Assembly: GCF_000002985.6 (NCBI RefSeq)
Contig: NC_003280.10
Span: forward strand, 11,714,501-11,778,500
DNA from: Caenorhabditis elegans
Lineage: Eukaryota > Nematoda > Chromadorea > Rhabditida > Rhabditidae
Length of the DNA: 64,000 nt
Direction of reading: 5' to 3'
In this document: positions 40,817-52,271 of the stretch, piece by piece
How the letters are laid out: each line of letters begins with the position of its first letter
Position numbering within the stretch: the stretch's first letter is position 1
Notes under the pieces: generated by a model
Databases searched by the model: none
Told to the model about the DNA's origin: nothing
What the model saw: the letters and a program-made list of their open reading frames with translations, nothing else
Program-made: the position numbers and the translations under genes

Positions 40817-41025
40817 CTTCTGACGCCTGCCTGGCACCTACCACGCGTCTCATCTGCCTCTCGCCTGCCTGACGCCTATAAAGTATCTCGCCTGACACCT
40901 GCCTGACAACTGCCGCGCCTGTCTACGTCCTAACGCCTGCCTGGCACTTATCAAGTCTCTCGCAGGCTTGAAGCCTGACACCTGCCTGACACCTACCACA
41001 CCTCTCGCCTGCCTGACACCTACGA
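40817..41025. repeat. Minisatellite of CGCCTGCCTGACACCTA-type units
   Basis: Roughly ten imperfect units of about 17-25 bp contain 'gcctgcctg-cacctaccac' and 'tctcgcctg'. Shorter matches lie at 4410, 39870-39920, 40045 and 57711, so this is a scattered simple-sequence family. Confidence 0.7.
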
Positions 41026-42711
41026 TGCTACCGATACCAATCATGTTAATGGAAACATGAAAGGAATTAGTCTCGAGCGAGAGAGGGTGTAGGCATGATA
41101 GATTAATCAAAACAATCACAAATTAAAGTGAGAAGCGAGAAAAAGCTAATTAGACAAGGGGATTGGGAGCAAGAAGCACATGTACACTCTTCAGAAAATA
41201 CACTCATTACGGCGGCGGCGGAGCAGCTGGAGCAAAAAAATGAAGGTGGGGGTGGGGTGGTAGTGAAGGGAGTTGATATTTCCAGACGAAAAACTAGTTC
41301 CGGATATTTGAAGAATCATGGGAAATTAAAGAGAAAAGCCGGATTGCGGAGTCGCGATTGAATGTTGTAGCGCCCGACGTTCTGCGGGAATCGATGCACC
41401 ATGTTTCTGTTTCACACGCGTTATAGAATTCCGCAAAACGTCGGTCGCAACACCTAACCTTCAAAACGGATCAGGGCAGTATGCTTAAATGTGCATGGAG
41501 TTTTCAAGAGCACCATGTCTCAAGCGGAGACTTGGTGCGATCAAGTTTAAAACATGGTGCATCGAAAATATGTTTGGTAGACTTTCTGGCTAGAACTCGA
41601 TGCATCATCTCGCTGAACAAGTTTTCGCCTACTAAGGGTAAGTTGGCCCCTTACGTGCTAAGCGAAAAAAGAAAACTTTCGACGGAGCCAAGAGAAACGC
41701 TAATAGAATAAAGGATGAGGTGTCGCACACACCTTGATGGCGTCAGAATAGACACGGATTACGTTACAATGAAAGGGAATAAGAAAACTTTTTGAAACTC
41801 CATAAACTTACCCGATTAGCTCCAATCGATCGCCTTGCCACTCTCGCCAAAGAAATATAGGTATAGATGAAAAAGAGGTTGATGCAATAGAGAGAGAAAG
41901 AGTGTCTAATCAGTAAGCTAGGCGGAGCCACCTATTGTCCCCCACCCGCCGGAGCTGCAAGTCGTCATGGAGACACTCACTAACATATATCTCACCTAGT
42001 CAGTCAACACTTTCTATCAATTCTCACTTCTACGAAGGTGAAGAAGAAAATTTTCTGAGGAAGACGAAAACAAGTGTGGAGTATGAAAAATGGGTATATT
42101 GATCTACTTTAGTTATCGGTGCAGCATTTTTGTGGTCATGCTTGGATTTAGGCTTAGGCTGACGTTTCGGCTGTTAGATAGTCTCTCGAGCCAACGAACC
42201 CCACACATTATCAAAAGGCGCGCGGAACCCGAAAGCTGTCGGGCGCGGCAAATTATTAAGGGATGTGTCGTTTTCAGTTTTTCAAGCTTCTGACGGAAAG
42301 GGAGTGGTTGTTACGACCACGAAGCTTTTTTAAGAATCTTGTGAGTGTGTGAAGATGCGGTGATGGAGGTAACCCCCGTCGCTAAAATTTTGGAAAAGGA
42401 TCCCGGAAGGGATCCAAAAATGATACTTCCCCAATTCCAGAAAAGTTTACTGCTACAATTTTTCAAATTGTTTGAGCCTATTTTCCTTCTACTTTTTGTA
42501 TAAGCAAATTAACGAATAACACTTTCAGAGAATAAATTAGTTCTACATATTTAGTTGAGATAAAAAAATTTCCTCTTAATTTTAACATGTGAAACAAGAA
42601 CGAAGTTTTAGATTTTTGTAAATTTATTAGAACAATATTAACAGGTATACATTAAAAGTTGGCTCGTAACAAGGAAATAATACAAGAGATCAAGAATAAT
42701 ACAACATTAAA

Positions 42712-44758
42712 TTAATCAACTTCCTCAACAGTAGGTCCTTGTGGATAATTGTTAGGATTGAATCCAGCAGTTCCAGGATTTCCAGCGCATCCAGCAGAAG
42801 CAGAAGATTGTCCAGATTGGTGCATTTTAGTGAGAATTGATTGACAAACTGATTTCAATTCCTTATCCTTTGCTTCAATTTCATCTTTTTCAGCCAATGA
42901 GTTGGAATCCAACCAACGAAGTGTTTCATCAACAGCTTCTTTTGCACGTGATGCATCTTCAGTTGATAGTTTTGATGAATACTCATCAAGAGCCTGCTTG
43001 ATTTGGAATGCATATGCTTCTAATTGATTACGAGCCTGAACACGTTCCCGTTGTTCACCATCTTCCTTTTCGAATTGTTTAGCTTCATGAACCATTCGAT
43101 CAATATCTGATTGTGTCAGCCGTCCTTTCTCATTTTGAATTGTGATTCGATTGGATTTTCCAGTTGATTTATCCTCAGCTGACACATTGAGAATTCCATT
43201 TGCATCAATATCAAAAGTGACTTCAATTTGTGGAACACCGCGTGGAGCAGGTGGAATTCCAGACAATTCGAATGTTCCAAGGCGATGATTGTCACGAGTC
43301 ATTGCACGTTCACCTTCATACACTTGAATTGAGACACCTGGTTGATTGTCAGCATATGTAGTGAATGTTTTGCAGGCTTTTGTTGGAATTCGAGTGTTTC
43401 GATCAATCAGATTGGTCATCACACCTCCAGCTGTTTCAATTCCAAGGCTCAATGGAGCAACATCAACCAGCAACACATCCTTGATTGTTTCATCCTTGAC
43501 ACCAGAAAGTACAGCTGCTTGAACTGCAGCACCAAATGCAACTGCTTCATCTGGATTGATGGAGCAGTTCAATTCCTTTCCATTGAAGAAGTCTTTCAGC
43601 AATTTTTGAATTTTCGGAACACGAGTGGATCCTCCGACCAACACAACTTCATCGATCTTTGATTTGTCAAGTTTAGCATCTCGAAGAGCCTTCTCAACTG
43701 GTTCCAGAGTTTTCCGGAATAGATCAGCACACAGTTCTTCGAAACGAGCACGAGTGATCTTTGTGCATAGATCAATTCCTTCAAACAGTGAATCAACTTC
43801 AACACATGCTTCCGATGAACTTGAAAGTGTTCTCTTGGCACGTTCACAAGCAGTTCGGAGACGTCGGATGGCTCGTGGATTGGGTGAAATGTCCTTTCCG
43901 GTCTTCCTTTTGAACTCATTCATAAAGTGTTGAAGCATTCGTTGATCAAAGTCTTCTCCTCCGAGATGGGTATCACCAGCAGTTGATTTCACTTCGAATA
44001 TCGATCCTTCAGCAATTGAAAGAATTGAAACATCAAATGTACCTCCTCCGAGATCGAAGATCAATACATTCTTCTCATCTTGAATTCCTTTATCCAATCC
44101 ATATGCAAGAGCAGCAGCAGTTGGTTCATTGATAATTCGAATTGCATTGAGTCCAGCAATGGTAGCTGCATCCTTTGTTGCTTGCCTCTGACTATCATTG
44201 AAGTATGCAGGAACTGTGATAACTGCATCTTTCACGGTATGTCCGAGATAAGTCTCAGCTGTTTCCTTCATCTTTTGGAGTACCATTGCAGAGATCTCTT
44301 CTGGATTGAATTGCCTCTTTTCTCCTTTCACTTCAACTTCAATCACTGGTTTTCCTTGTTTTCCTTTCACTCCAAATGGCCAATGCTTACAGTCTGATTG
44401 AACTGTTGATTCATCGAAACGTCGTCCAATCAATCTTTTTGCATCAAATACTGTATTCTCTGGATTACGAGCTGCTTGATCTTTTGCTGCATCTCCAACC
44501 AATCTTTCCGTATCTGTGAATGCCACGTATGATGGAGTTGTCTTATTTCCTTCCGAGTTGGCGAGGATCTCAACCTGAAAATTAAACAAATTAGATATTG
44601 AAAGTATTATGTTTAAAATATTAACTAAAATCTACAATTTTAACAAAATGTTATTAAAATTGAAAATGCCAAAAAATACTTACCTTTCCATTCTGATAGA
44701 TTCCAACACACGAGTACGTAGTACCGAGGTCGATACCAATAGCTTTGCATGAAGACAT
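42712..44758 (-). CDS. Cytosolic heat-shock protein HSP70 (left copy)
   Basis: Exon 1 (44684-44758, 25 codons) and exon 2 (42712-44574) join in phase to 645 residues, full length for cytosolic HSP70. It is an ATP-dependent chaperone. The nucleotide-binding domain carries [13 protein letters not shown] (residues 7-19), [23 protein letters not shown] and [12 protein letters not shown]. The linker [15 protein letters not shown] leads into the substrate-binding domain, and the tail ends in the cytosolic EEVD motif that docks TPR co-chaperones. It shares its promoter with an identical divergent copy. An AATAAA signal lies at 42623-42628 (reverse strand). Codon use is not strongly optimised, unlike ldh-1 or alh-8, as expected for a gene silent at normal temperature. 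I recall this pair as F44E5.4 and F44E5.5, heat-inducible HSP70 genes of C. elegans. Confidence 0.96.
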
Positions 44759-45204
44759 TATTTGTAGTTTGTAGTAGTAGAACAGTAGAACTTTTAGTTT
44801 CTTCTGAGGGTGACATACTACCCGAATCCCAGCCCTTTTATACCTTTCCCGTAACTTCTTCTAGAAGCTTCTGGAATATTCCACTGCACCAGCTGCATTG
44901 TCTCTCCTCCTTCTTTCTGCTGCCCAGCCATTCGAGAACGTTCTAGAACCTTCCATTATAAGAGAAAGAGACGGCCGACAGAAGAGACAACACAGCTGGC
45001 AACAGAGACGCAGATTGTTGGAGGAAATGGAATGTTCGAGAAAAAGAAAGAGGGAGACAGAGTGATGCAGCTGGTGCAGTGGAATATTCCAGAAGCTTCT
45101 AGAAGATGTTACGGGAAAGGTATAAAAGGGCTGGGATTCGGGTAGTATGTCACCCTCAGAAGAAACTAAAAGTTCTACTGTTCTACTACTACAAACTACA
45201 AATA
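44759..45204. promoter_or_regulatory. Bidirectional heat-shock promoter
   Basis: This 446-bp gap drives both HSP70 copies. TATA boxes (GTATAAAAGG) lie at about 44835-44844 (reverse) and 45119-45128 (forward). Each arm has a heat-shock element with TTCTAGAAGCTTC and GGAATATTCC units (44859-44882 and 45081-45104). The unique spacer holds two more. One is a perfect five-unit alternation of TTC and GAA at 2-base spacing (44931-44953), nearer the left gene. The other is a perfect three-unit GAA-TTC-GAA at 45030-45042, nearer the right gene. HSF-1 trimers bind such arrays. Confidence 0.92.
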
Positions 45205-47251
45205 ATGTCTTCATGCAAAGCTATTGGTATCGACCTCGGTACTACGTACTCGTGTGTTGGAATCTATCAGAATGGAAAGGTAAGTATTTTTTGGCATTTT
45301 CAATTTTAATAACATTTTGTTAAAATTGTAGATTTTAGTTAATATTTTAAACATAATACTTTCAATATCTAATTTGTTTAATTTTCAGGTTGAGATCCTC
45401 GCCAACTCGGAAGGAAATAAGACAACTCCATCATACGTGGCATTCACAGATACGGAAAGATTGGTTGGAGATGCAGCAAAAGATCAAGCAGCTCGTAATC
45501 CAGAGAATACAGTATTTGATGCAAAAAGATTGATTGGACGACGTTTCGATGAATCAACAGTTCAATCAGACTGTAAGCATTGGCCATTTGGAGTGAAAGG
45601 AAAACAAGGAAAACCAGTGATTGAAGTTGAAGTGAAAGGAGAAAAGAGGCAATTCAATCCAGAAGAGATCTCTGCAATGGTACTCCAAAAGATGAAGGAA
45701 ACAGCTGAGACTTATCTCGGACATACCGTGAAAGATGCAGTTATCACAGTTCCTGCATACTTCAATGATAGTCAGAGGCAAGCAACAAAGGATGCAGCTA
45801 CCATTGCTGGACTCAATGCAATTCGAATTATCAATGAACCAACTGCTGCTGCTCTTGCATATGGATTGGATAAAGGAATTCAAGATGAGAAGAATGTATT
45901 GATCTTCGATCTCGGAGGAGGTACATTTGATGTTTCAATTCTTTCAATTGCTGAAGGATCGATATTCGAAGTGAAATCAACTGCTGGTGATACCCATCTC
46001 GGAGGAGAAGACTTTGATCAACGAATGCTTCAACACTTTATGAATGAGTTCAAAAGGAAGACCGGAAAGGACATTTCACCCAATCCACGAGCCATCCGAC
46101 GTCTCCGAACTGCTTGTGAACGTGCCAAGAGAACACTTTCAAGTTCATCGGAAGCATGTGTTGAAGTTGATTCACTGTTTGAAGGAATTGATCTATGCAC
46201 AAAGATCACTCGTGCTCGTTTCGAAGAACTGTGTGCTGATCTATTCCGGAAAACTCTGGAACCAGTTGAGAAGGCTCTTCGAGATGCTAAACTTGACAAA
46301 TCAAAGATCGATGAAGTTGTGTTGGTCGGAGGATCCACTCGTGTTCCGAAAATTCAAAAATTGCTGAAAGACTTCTTCAATGGAAAGGAATTGAACTGCT
46401 CCATCAATCCAGATGAAGCAGTTGCATTTGGTGCTGCAGTTCAAGCAGCTGTACTTTCTGGTGTCAAGGATGAAACAATCAAGGATGTGTTGCTGGTTGA
46501 TGTTGCTCCATTGAGCCTTGGAATTGAAACAGCTGGAGGTGTGATGACCAATCTGATTGATCGAAACACTCGAATTCCAACAAAAGCCTGCAAAACATTC
46601 ACTACATATGCTGACAATCAACCAGGTGTCTCAATTCAAGTGTATGAAGGTGAACGTGCAATGACTCGTGACAATCATCGCCTTGGAACATTCGAATTGT
46701 CTGGAATTCCACCTGCTCCACGCGGTGTTCCACAAATTGAAGTCACTTTTGATATTGATGCAAATGGAATTCTCAATGTGTCAGCTGAGGATAAATCAAC
46801 TGGAAAATCCAATCGAATCACAATTCAAAATGAGAAAGGACGGCTGACACAATCAGATATTGATCGAATGGTTCATGAAGCTAAACAATTCGAAAAGGAA
46901 GATGGTGAACAACGGGAACGTGTTCAGGCTCGTAATCAATTAGAAGCATATGCATTCCAAATCAAGCAGGCTCTTGATGAGTATTCATCAAAACTATCAA
47001 CTGAAGATGCATCACGTGCAAAAGAAGCTGTTGATGAAACACTTCGTTGGTTGGATTCCAACTCATTGGCTGAAAAAGATGAAATTGAAGCAAAGGATAA
47101 GGAATTGAAATCAGTTTGTCAATCAATTCTCACTAAAATGCACCAATCTGGACAATCTTCTGCTTCTGCTGGATGCGCTGGAAATCCTGGAACTGCTGGA
47201 TTCAATCCTAACAATTATCCACAAGGACCTACTGTTGAGGAAGTTGATTAA
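45205..47251 (+). CDS. Cytosolic heat-shock protein HSP70 (right copy)
   Basis: Exons 45205-45279 and 45389-47251 encode 645 residues identical to the left copy. The single 109-bp intron falls after codon 25, just behind the first phosphate-binding loop. All HSP70 signatures and the C-terminal EEVD are intact. The poly(A) signal AATAAA is at 47335-47340. The start was chosen at the [12 protein letters not shown] methionine; an in-frame ATG upstream (45106) lies before the TATA-distal leader and would not be in the mRNA. Identity of the two copies at synonymous and intronic sites points to very recent duplication or continuing gene conversion. Confidence 0.96.
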
Positions 47252-47665
47252 TTTAATGTTGTATTATTCTTGATCTCTTGTATTATTTCCTTGTTACGAG
47301 CCAACTTTTAATGTATGCCTGTTAATGTTGTTCTAATAAATTTACAAAAATCTAAAACTTCGTTCTTGTTTTACATGTTAAAATAACGGAAAAATTTAAA
47401 AAACGCTACGAGAATCATACTCAGGAAAACAGCTTGAAAGTTGTTGTGAAAAAAGATGTGCGCAAATTAGAGAAAATTAAAATACTTTCATTAAAATTAT
47501 AATTTTAATATTGAAACTAAACATTTAAAGCCTTTTGAATAACCTTTATTTAAGCAAATTAAACATAGTGTGCCAGGTACATACATTAATATTGAAGAAA
47601 ATTTAGAACAAGTAATGTATTTAAATTTCTTCAAGTTTGTATATTTATTTAATGGAAGTTTATCA

Positions 47666-50600
47666 TTATCGAGAATATATGTCAAACATCATTTCAAGAT
47701 GTCCAAAAATGTCTTCAATAGTAAACGTCGGCATAGCTCCTTTATCCAGTGTCCATTTGATACAGTCTCTTGCCTCATCCATCTCACAACTCAGCAGTGT
47801 TTTTTTGAGGACCTTATATTCATCGCAATCAGTCGTGGAATCATAGTCTTCAATAGCTTGACAAATGTTGACTATCAGCACTTCTTTGTGGTATGCTTTC
47901 ATTGCTAAATCTTTATTAACTTGCGGAATGTGGTTAATGAATTGTGATGCGTCTTCTGTTAATTCGTGTTTAATAAAATCCATATAAAGTAGGAAACAAG
48001 ATACTAGCAAAGACACCATTGATCTTCGAATTTCTATTTTCTTTTCAGCAATCAGTTTTCTGAAAAAATAATTTGAAGGAGGGCAAATCAATCAAAAATG
48101 TTTTCATTTATTAAACTCCAAGTAACCTCTCAAAAATTTTCACAGTTATAGGTGAGTAGGGAAATTGATTCAATCCGACCTATAGTGCTACAATGTCGAA
48201 ACATAGTAAATTTGACTTTCTTGTAAAATTTTGTGGTGAATACTCAATTTTATCTAAATTTTAAAAGTTATGTTAGGAGCTCAAACTTGTCGCAGTTCAC
48301 AAAATTACTCAATGCCCACCGGAAATTTGGCAATTTATTCCAACTTGGGACATTTATTTTGAATACCACCTAATTGTAATTTTTACTTATTCATAACACT
48401 TACAATAAATCATTAAAATTTGGAGAGAAAATGCTGTTTTGAAGATAGAAGATATAGCCTTCACTATTCATCATAACTTCTTCCATTGTTTTCAGAATTT
48501 CCAATTGTAGTGCACTGCAATTGTCTACTTTCTTCAAATCGTTTTGCAGTATGTCCATTGTTACAGTCATAGTACATCTTGCCTATATCGAAGAGACTCA
48601 GGCACCAATCTCCTCGATAAAGTTTTTCTGTAGAAAACTACAATGAGTCGCAGAATTTCGTGATATCTATCCCATTCCTGTCGAACATCAAAACTATGAC
48701 GTTGATATTTTAGAAGAAATGTTCAGAAGACATTTCACAAGAAGTTGTTTTTCAATTGCAGGAAAGTTTTCAATTCCGTAACGTCTGTAATAAAAAAAAA
48801 TCAAAAACTCGGTTTTTATCGTGGAAAAGTTATCGAATTGGTCGTTTATTAAATTTAAAAAACTAACACAATCTTTTTTTTTCAAACTTGTCAGATCAAA
48901 GTTTAAAAGAAACGAGATTCGGTTGATTTAGGATATTTGGTTACCGTCAAATACCGTTAAATTAAATATCACGGCTGATAACATGAATTTCCACAATTTC
49001 AGAATTTTCGTGAATTGAAAAAAAAAACTGACCTGCAGATTACTTCCAAGCATCTGAATCCATATAAGCATATATCTTCAACATCTAAACAATCCTGTAT
49101 CACTTCCGTCAGATTTTCGAAACATTCACTGATTTCGGATTTATCAAATTGTTTATAGCGTTTATCAAGAATCGAACGAATATTATCCATAATAACGACC
49201 ACAATTTCATATTTGCAAGCATTTTTGTAATGAAACATAGACCGAATTGCTGATTTCAGAGTGGCCGAAACGAAAAAGATCGGGCAGTTCGACAAGTCTT
49301 CCTCATTATCAGCGGGAGTTCCTGGAAATTAATACACAATTTGGGCATTTGCAATTTGGGCATCTAAAATTGGACAAAAATACCGAAATTCCAAATTAAA
49401 ATATTTTTTTGAAAAACCTTCAAGACGTCTCGTTAAAAAATTTGAATAATTAACTTAACAATCACTCCAATTTGTTCAATGTTTGGATGTTTCTTACAAA
49501 GTTCGATAAGCATGTCATGAGTGAGTGTAGTACGTGAGCAGTCCAAGAAGCGGAGTTTTTGGAGCGGTTTTTCATGTTTTAAGTATTGTTCAACAATCTT
49601 AAGTCCATTTTGCCTACAATTATTTAATTCTGACTGTAAAATTGAAATAAATAAGAAACATTGTTGTTTAAAAATAGAACTTTTCGTTAAATGGTAGAAC
49701 ATTGGCTGTAATAAATGTAAACAATGTTTATACATACAAAATTTTATATGATTCTTCAATTTTGCAAAAACTAACGACTTATATAGTTTGGACATTTCCG
49801 CATTTTGAAAATGTCGGAAATTTTGACAGTTCACCTTTACTCTTGTATTATCAAATACAAAATCAAATTTCAATAGTAGTTATACCAGCTGCGCGGGAAT
49901 TCGAAAACAACTGGAATAATATTTTTTAAAAATTGCAATTAAATTTTAATTTTTTTTTAATATTTGAAGAAAAAAATGTCCCTATTCTATTTTCTGCATA
50001 TTTTTTCAACTTCCAGTTGAAAACTCTTACTTTTCTCCAGAAAAGTCCAGGACTTTCAGTTCTTTTAAAGTAAAAATATCGCTGATATCCTGGTAATCTT
50101 CGAATTCCATATCACACATGATGAGAGTTTCAAGGTTTTTCAGTTTTGATAATCCTTCTAAACTATTGATTCCTATCCGACTAATGCATAGTTTTGTAAG
50201 ATTTAGGAAATAATCACACATATCCGTGAAATCCTGCAAATCAACTTGGGGCCAGCCAATGTGTAAACTTTGAAGAGCAGGAAGAAGCGTCCCAATCTAC
50301 AACAATGTAATACTATGTATGCAGGTTACTGTTACTGAAACTCTAATAACTCACTTTTTTAGCCCATCCGCCCATGATTATAGTATGTGCCCCTTCCTGA
50401 ATTTCCAAACCGACAAGATTTGAGCGGGTTTCCAGGTTTAGTGCATCATTCAAAAACGGGATCAAGTTCAAGTGTGTAGCATAATCTGAAAAAGTTGATT
50501 ACAAACTTTCCAAGCATTCAAACTTACAACGTAGTCCGCCTGCAACGAACTCACTGAGCGGATCTTCTACTATGGCATATAGTCTTTCTAACGCTTGCAA

Positions 50601-51636
50601 GTCTTTAAGTACAAGATTCTTGATGTTTTGTGTTTACAACAGTTGCAAATTTTCTTTTTTCAAGTATTCCATATCAACTACCATTTTTGATATATTCAAG
50701 TTTTTTGGAATTTCTTCGCGTACTTCCGGTGTTCCCTTGTGAACATTGGTAAGTGCATATGATGCTATTGAATTACTCATCGATTCGGTGAATTTGAAAT
50801 TGACATTCTTCAGTTTTCCTGGAAACTTTCTGGATTAAAATTTTTGGACCACCGTGATTTTTTGTCAAAAATTACAATGTTTGAAAAATATAAATATAGT
50901 GTATTTCAAGAAAAATATAATTTCCTGAAGTTTAAAATTTTTAGAGTCAGCTCGAAAGTACCTCTTTCTCTAAAGATTTTACCTTTTCCAAAAGTGAAGA
51001 CAGTTAAAAAATTATATTTTAGTTGCATAAAAGAGTTTCAATGTATTTATTGGATTATAATTTAAAAACTGGCTTACCTTCAAGTAGGGCTGTTATGAGG
51101 GACGTCCCTTTTTGGGGGGCGCCCCTTTTTTGGGGGCGGGGGCGATCATTCGTCCCCCTCATGGGGGGCGAGGGACGCCCCCCGTCCCCCTCATGGGGGG
51201 CGAGGGACGCCCCCCGTCCCCTGGTTGGGGGACGGGGGACGCCCCTCGTCCCCGATGTGACGAAAAGTCGTCCCCTATTCATTTTTTATTTATATTAAAT
51301 TTTCACCTCATTTAAAATATTTTTTACGTAAAACTCGTTTCCGTTAAACTGTGCGGGCCCATCGTGGATATTCCACACAAAAAACGTGTCACTTTAATAA
51401 TTATGAAGCAAAATCATAACTTGTATACAAACGCACATTTTTCGCACTGGGTGAAGGAAGCGCCCCCTGGCTGGGGGACGGGGGCGCCCCTCGTCCCCCC
51501 AAAATGGGACGGGGGGCGTCCCTCGTCCCTCTCGAGGGGACGAGGGGCGCCCCTTTTCGTCCCTCATAACAGGCCTACCTTCAAGAATGTACTGAATAAT
51601 AGTCTTGCAACAAATTTGAGAAAGCGAAACTTCCAT
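47666..51636 (-). pseudogene. ZYG-11-like (VHL-box/LRR/ARM) paralogue, probably disabled
   Basis: Eight minus-strand exons can be placed: 51579-51636, 50528-50818, 50355-50485, 50031-50296, 49459-49613, 49033-49321, 48404-48577 and 47666-48059. The N-terminus (MEVSLSQICCKTIIQYI) resembles a VHL-type box. Exons 3-5 encode leucine-rich repeats (LTKLCISRIGINSLEGL, LRFLDCSR) and exons 6-8 helical ARM-like sequence. ZYG-11 family proteins are substrate receptors of CUL-2 ubiquitin ligases. The plus-strand gene at 52272 has the same exon plan and phases. Two lesions are visible: an in-frame TAA at 50634-50636 in exon 2, where the paralogue reads on, and a TTAAGT in place of GTAAGT at the exon 5 donor. 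A hAT-like element sits at the first donor. It could be a pseudogene, or a gene with altered splicing. Confidence 0.6.
51085..51577. mobile_element. hAT-like non-autonomous transposon with GC-rich minisatellite arms
   Basis: The termini are inverted: TAGGGCTGTTATGAGGGACG on the left and TAGGCCTGTTATGAGGGACG as the complement of the right end (one mismatch in 20). The 8-bp sequence CCTTCAAG flanks both sides (51077-51084 and 51578-51585). A TAGGG-type end with an 8-bp target duplication is the hAT superfamily pattern. Inside each end are arrays of GGGGGACG/GGGGCGCCCC units, extremely GC-rich for this genome. The middle, of about 200 bp, is AT-rich. No transposase is encoded; the overlapping open frames are repeat translations (Gly/Arg/Pro). 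Confidence 0.85.
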
Positions 51637-52271
51637 TCAGTATTGATTTCAGTTACCAGGAAGAACGAATACAAAGAATGCGTTCGCATTAACCCGAACC
51701 GAGGCATTTTTACACAAAATCCGTCTGTTGGCCAGCTGACATTGGTCTTTATGGCTCGCGCAGTTTAGGTCACCAAAGAGTTACAAGACCTCTTTAGTTT
51801 GCGGGGAAGGATGACAGTTATATAACTTAGTGGTAAGTTTAATGTAATCATGAAAATGTATTTTAAAACGCTAATTGGTTTTAGCACTGATGATCTGATG
51901 AATTGAATAATTCAAACAGCTATGTAATTGCAATTGTATTTAAATAGGGAAAAGTATTATATGTTTGCATTGGTGCAAAAAATAACCACTCCGTTTTTTC
52001 TTTTTGCCGAAAAAATCCTTTTAAATACTTTGCCTTTCATATTAAATTAAAAATAAATGTTAGTAATTCCCCTTTTCTTTAGAAGCATTTTTACACACAT
52101 ATTTATTTTTGCATCTCGTCTGCTACTTGTTTTGGTGCCAATCAATGACCATCTTATACAAAAAGAGTTATCGATCGATTTTTCAAGCGTTCATGTAACT
52201 GCTCAAAAATAAGGCAACCTAACCAAACAGCTAACTAATAATAATTAATTTTGTTCTGCAAAAATCTCGGT
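51637..52271. promoter_or_regulatory. Divergent intergenic region of the ZYG-11-like pair
   Basis: This 635-bp gap separates the start codons of the two divergent paralogues and must hold both promoters. It is AT-rich with no recognised factor site. I see no gene in it. Confidence 0.45.

Larger units (their letters stand above)
33312..42578. other. Nine-kilobase gene-free upstream region
   Basis: No protein gene could be supported between the gpb-1 leader exon and the hsp-70 palindrome. It holds GT and AC microsatellites (34280-34305, 35025-35055, 35330-35355), GA-rich tracts (35125-35145, 35510-35585), a G17 tract (36161), a dispersed repeat (about 36690-36985), CCTGCC-type minisatellites (39870-39920, 40820-41025) and a foldback fragment near 42160-42260. 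The first part, with strand-biased CT/GA and CpG-rich DNA, probably contains the distal gpb-1 regulatory sequence. Open frames here are low complexity (Ser/Arg/Lys- or Leu/Ser/Phe-rich). Confidence 0.5.
42579..47384. repeat. Large palindrome carrying the hsp-70 pair
   Basis: Positions i and 89963-i are complementary across two arms, 42579-44898 and 45065-47384 (about 2,320 bp each), separated by a spacer of about 166 bp. The arms span the proximal promoter, exon 1, the 109-bp intron, exon 2 and the 3' UTR through the poly(A) signal. The translated products are identical, and every coding and intron stretch I compared matched base for base. Only the outermost 3' UTR shows differences, three single-base changes in the last 80 bases. 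Homology stops abruptly at both outer edges. Confidence 0.93.

Noticed and set aside
40850-41119. 89-aa frame with repeated RQARG units
   Set aside because: Translation of the CCTGCC minisatellite.
43342-44397. Antisense open frames of 102-107 aa inside both HSP70 genes
   Set aside because: They occur symmetrically in both arms, lack splice sites and homology, and are shadows of the constrained HSP70 frame.
51023-51768. Open frames of 67-134 aa with Gly/Arg/Pro repeats
   Set aside because: They are translations of the GC-rich minisatellite of the hAT-like element, open in several frames at once.
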